Shown: in pieces, positions 4,674 through 6,158 of the stretch
How the letters are laid out: every line of letters begins with the position of its first letter
Numbering within the stretch: the stretch's first letter is position 1
Assembly: GCA_021442545.1 (NCBI GenBank)
Contig: JABUSX010000419.1
Span: forward strand, 1-6,158
Reading direction: 5' to 3'
From: Eubacterium sp.
Lineage (GTDB): Bacteria > Bacillota > Clostridia > Lachnospirales > Lachnospiraceae
Length of the DNA stretch: 6,158 bases
Notes under the pieces: model-generated
The model's input: only the letters and a program-made list of their open reading frames with translations
Told to the model about the DNA's origin: nothing
Databases searched by the model: none
Translations under genes and position numbers: made by a program

Positions 4674-6158
4674 TTGCTTTTCCTCCCATTGTTAAATCCA
4701 TGACTCGTTCTTCGGAAAGTTCCGCACGGCTCAGTTCTCCCATCAAGCGTCCTTCCCTCATAATATAGGCGCGGTTCGAAAGATTAATGACTTCGGGCAT
4801 TTCAGAAGAAATAAAGATGATTCCGACACCCGTTTTTGCCAGTTCCTGGATCAGCTTGTAGATCTCGAATTTTGCACCGACGTCAATTCCGCGGGTCGGT
4901 TCATCAAGGATCAGAACCTTTGGCTCCGTCGCCAGCCACTTGGCCAGAACGACTTTCTGCTGGTTTCCTCCGGAAAGATTCCGGACAATATGCTCCGGAC
5001 CGTTCGCTTTGATCTGCAGGCGGTCGATGTAATGTTCAACGATTTCGTCTTCCTTTTTATGATCTGTTTTTAATCCATGGATCAGTTCATCCAGCAGCGT
5101 CAGCGACGTGTTGTATTTGATGTCCTGCATCAGAACAAGACCCTGCTCCTTCCGGTTCTCCGGAGCAAGAGCAATGCCCGCATTGATCGCATCCTTAGGG
5201 ATCCTGATATCCAGTTCCTTTCCTTCAAGGAAAACCTTTCCCGAAGTCATCGGATCAATGCCGAAGATTGCCCGCATGGTTTCTGTACGTCCGCTGCCGA
5301 CCAGTCCGTAGAAGCCAAGAATTTCTCCCTTGTTCAGCGTAAACGAAACATCTTCCACAAAGCCGCCGGAAAGATGCTCCACCCGAAGAAGTTCTCCGCC
5401 GACCTCATTATCGACCGGCGGATATACATCCGACATATCCCTGCCGACCATCTGTCTGACGACATCATCATAGGTAACTTCATTCGCATTTTCAGTCGCT
5501 ATATACGCACCGTCGCGAAAGATCGTGATCCGGTTCGAAATGCGGAATATTTCATCCATGCGGTGGGAAATATAAATGATAGCCAGACCCCGGTCCCGAA
5601 GGTTCTCAATGAATTCAAGAAGGTTCGATATCTCACGTGTCGTGAGGGAAGCCGTCGGTTCATCCATGATCAGGATTCTGGAATCTTTGGAAATGGCACG
5701 GGCGATCTCCACCATCTGCTGCTGGGCTACTGTCAGTTCTCCGGCCCATACGTGGGTATCGATGATATCCTGAAGACCCAGCGTTTCCAGAACAGTATAG
5801 GCATCCTTGTGCAGCTTTTTATCATCGACAAAACCCATTCTGGTAGAGGGCATCCGTCCGAGATAAATATTTTCTGCAACAGTCATGTACGGAACAAGGC
5901 TCAGTTCCTGATGTATGACAGCAATACGAAGTGCTTCCGAACCGGCGACAGATTTAATCTCAACCGGTTTTCCGTCGATGCGGATCTCTCCCTCGGTCGG
6001 CTCATGTATCCCGGCAAGCATTTTGATCAATGTAGACTTCCCGGCGCCGTTTTCTCCTACAAGAGAATGGATCTCTCCTTCCCGGAGATCAAAATGCACA
6101 CCATTCAGTGCCCGTACACCGGAAAAATCCTTGGAAATGTTTTCCATTTCCAGAATGG
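4660..6158 (-). CDS. Sugar ABC transporter ATP-binding protein, tandem NBDs (RbsA/MglA-like, 5' partial)
   Basis: This cytoplasmic ATPase drives the importer through two fused nucleotide-binding domains. An ATG occurs at 6147, but the frame stays open upstream and reads ILEMENISKDF, the usual start region of this family, so the true start lies just outside the window. Numbering from that ATG (495 residues): domain 1 has Walker A GENGAGKS (31-38), Q-loop Gln80, signature-like LTVAQQQ (138-144), Walker B ILIMDEP (158-164) and switch His195. Domain 2 has the family-typical degenerate Walker A GLVGSGRT (281-288, Arg replacing Lys), an intact LSGGNQQK (391-398), Walker B VLILDEP (411-417) and SSEM (447-450) instead of the switch His. 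Such asymmetry is normal for RbsA/MglA, so one site is expected to hydrolyse ATP poorly. The gene ends at the permease start, overlapping it or leaving one base. Confidence 0.95.
   Translation of the reverse strand, partial: ILEMENISKDFSGVRALNGVHFDLREGEIHSLVGENGAGKSTLIKMLAGIHEPTEGEIRIDGKPVEIKSVAGSEALRIAVIHQELSLVPYMTVAENIYLGRMPSTRMGFVDDKKLHKDAYTVLETLGLQDIIDTHVWAGELTVAQQQMVEIARAISKDSRILIMDEPTASLTTREISNLLEFIENLRDRGLAIIYISHRMDEIFRISNRITIFRDGAYIATENANEVTYDDVVRQMVGRDMSDVYPPVDNEVGGELLRVEHLSGGFVEDVSFTLNKGEILGFYGLVGSGRTETMRAIFGIDPMTSGKVFLEGKELDIRIPKDAINAGIALAPENRKEQGLVLMQDIKYNTSLTLLDELIHGLKTDHKKEDEIVEHYIDRLQIKANGPEHIVRNLSGGNQQKVVLAKWLATEPKVLILDEPTRGIDVGAKFEIYKLIQELAKTGVGIIFISSEMPEVINLSNRAYIMREGRLMGELSRAELSEERVMDLTMGGKANAGE
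4665..4687 (-). promoter_or_regulatory. Two tandem ribosome binding sites at the permease start
   Basis: GGGAGG (4682-4687) is 8 bases from the ATG at 4673, and AGGAG (4665-4669) is 6 bases from the ATG at 4658. Both ATGs are in the same frame. The first lies inside the end of the ATPase gene; the second follows its TAA by one base. Either or both may be used. Confidence 0.6.

Noticed and set aside
5236..5320. Damaged second Walker A in the ATPase (Arg in place of Lys)
   Set aside because: This degenerate motif is normal for the second domain of RbsA/MglA-type sugar ATPases, so it is not evidence of a pseudogene.
241..6158. Autoinducer-2 (Lsr) uptake and processing operon, which also has an RbsABC-like importer, an FGGY kinase and an aldolase-fold enzyme
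   Set aside because: The aldolase here has bona fide DeoC motifs rather than LsrF ones, there is a single permease instead of LsrC plus LsrD, no LsrG is seen, and the kinase resembles xylulokinase more than LsrK.
1..6158. CRISPR arrays, tRNA or rRNA genes, insertion sequences
   Set aside because: No spaced direct repeats, cloverleaf-like segments, transposase motifs or terminal inverted repeats were seen on either strand.

Overview
The window is one stretch of a carbohydrate-uptake and catabolism operon. Every real gene lies on the minus strand, so transcription runs from high to low coordinates. The order is: sugar ABC-transporter ATPase (5' end outside the window), permease, solute-binding protein, FGGY-family carbohydrate kinase, DeoC-family aldolase, and the first 81 codons of an MtlD-like polyol-phosphate dehydrogenase that runs off the left edge. 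Gaps are tiny or overlapping, except for one 189-base gap between the binding protein and the kinase.

Organism: base composition is close to half G+C. Strong AGGAGG-type ribosome binding sites precede most genes, and the protein style fits a Firmicute, probably a gut-type Clostridia/Lachnospiraceae member. This is an inference; no marker gene is present. One feature is slightly at odds with a monoderm host: the binding protein has an ordinary signal peptide and no lipobox cysteine.

Region by region: 4660-6158 encodes a tandem-NBD RbsA/MglA-type ATPase. 3702-4673 encodes an RbsC-type permease. 2677-3687 encodes an RbsB-type (Peripla_BP_4) binding protein. 2488-2676 is non-coding but rich in inverted repeats, including an 11-bp stem just upstream of the kinase ribosome binding site. 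949-2487 encodes a xylulokinase-like FGGY kinase. 241-930 encodes a Schiff-base aldolase of the DeoC family. 1-244 encodes the Rossmann N-terminus of a mannitol-1-phosphate-dehydrogenase-like protein, coupled to deoC by an ATGA overlap.

How they may work together (inference): the transporter imports a small sugar or polyol, the kinase phosphorylates it, the NAD-dependent dehydrogenase makes the carbonyl, and the aldolase cleaves the product to feed central metabolism. Kinase and binding protein each keep their family scaffold but differ at positions that normally touch the substrate, and the aldolase differs around its active site. The substrate is therefore probably not D-xylulose, D-ribose or plain 2-deoxyribose 5-phosphate. 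The most interesting prospect is an uncharacterised polyol or deoxy-sugar pathway built from familiar parts. The operon promoter and any regulator lie outside the window.
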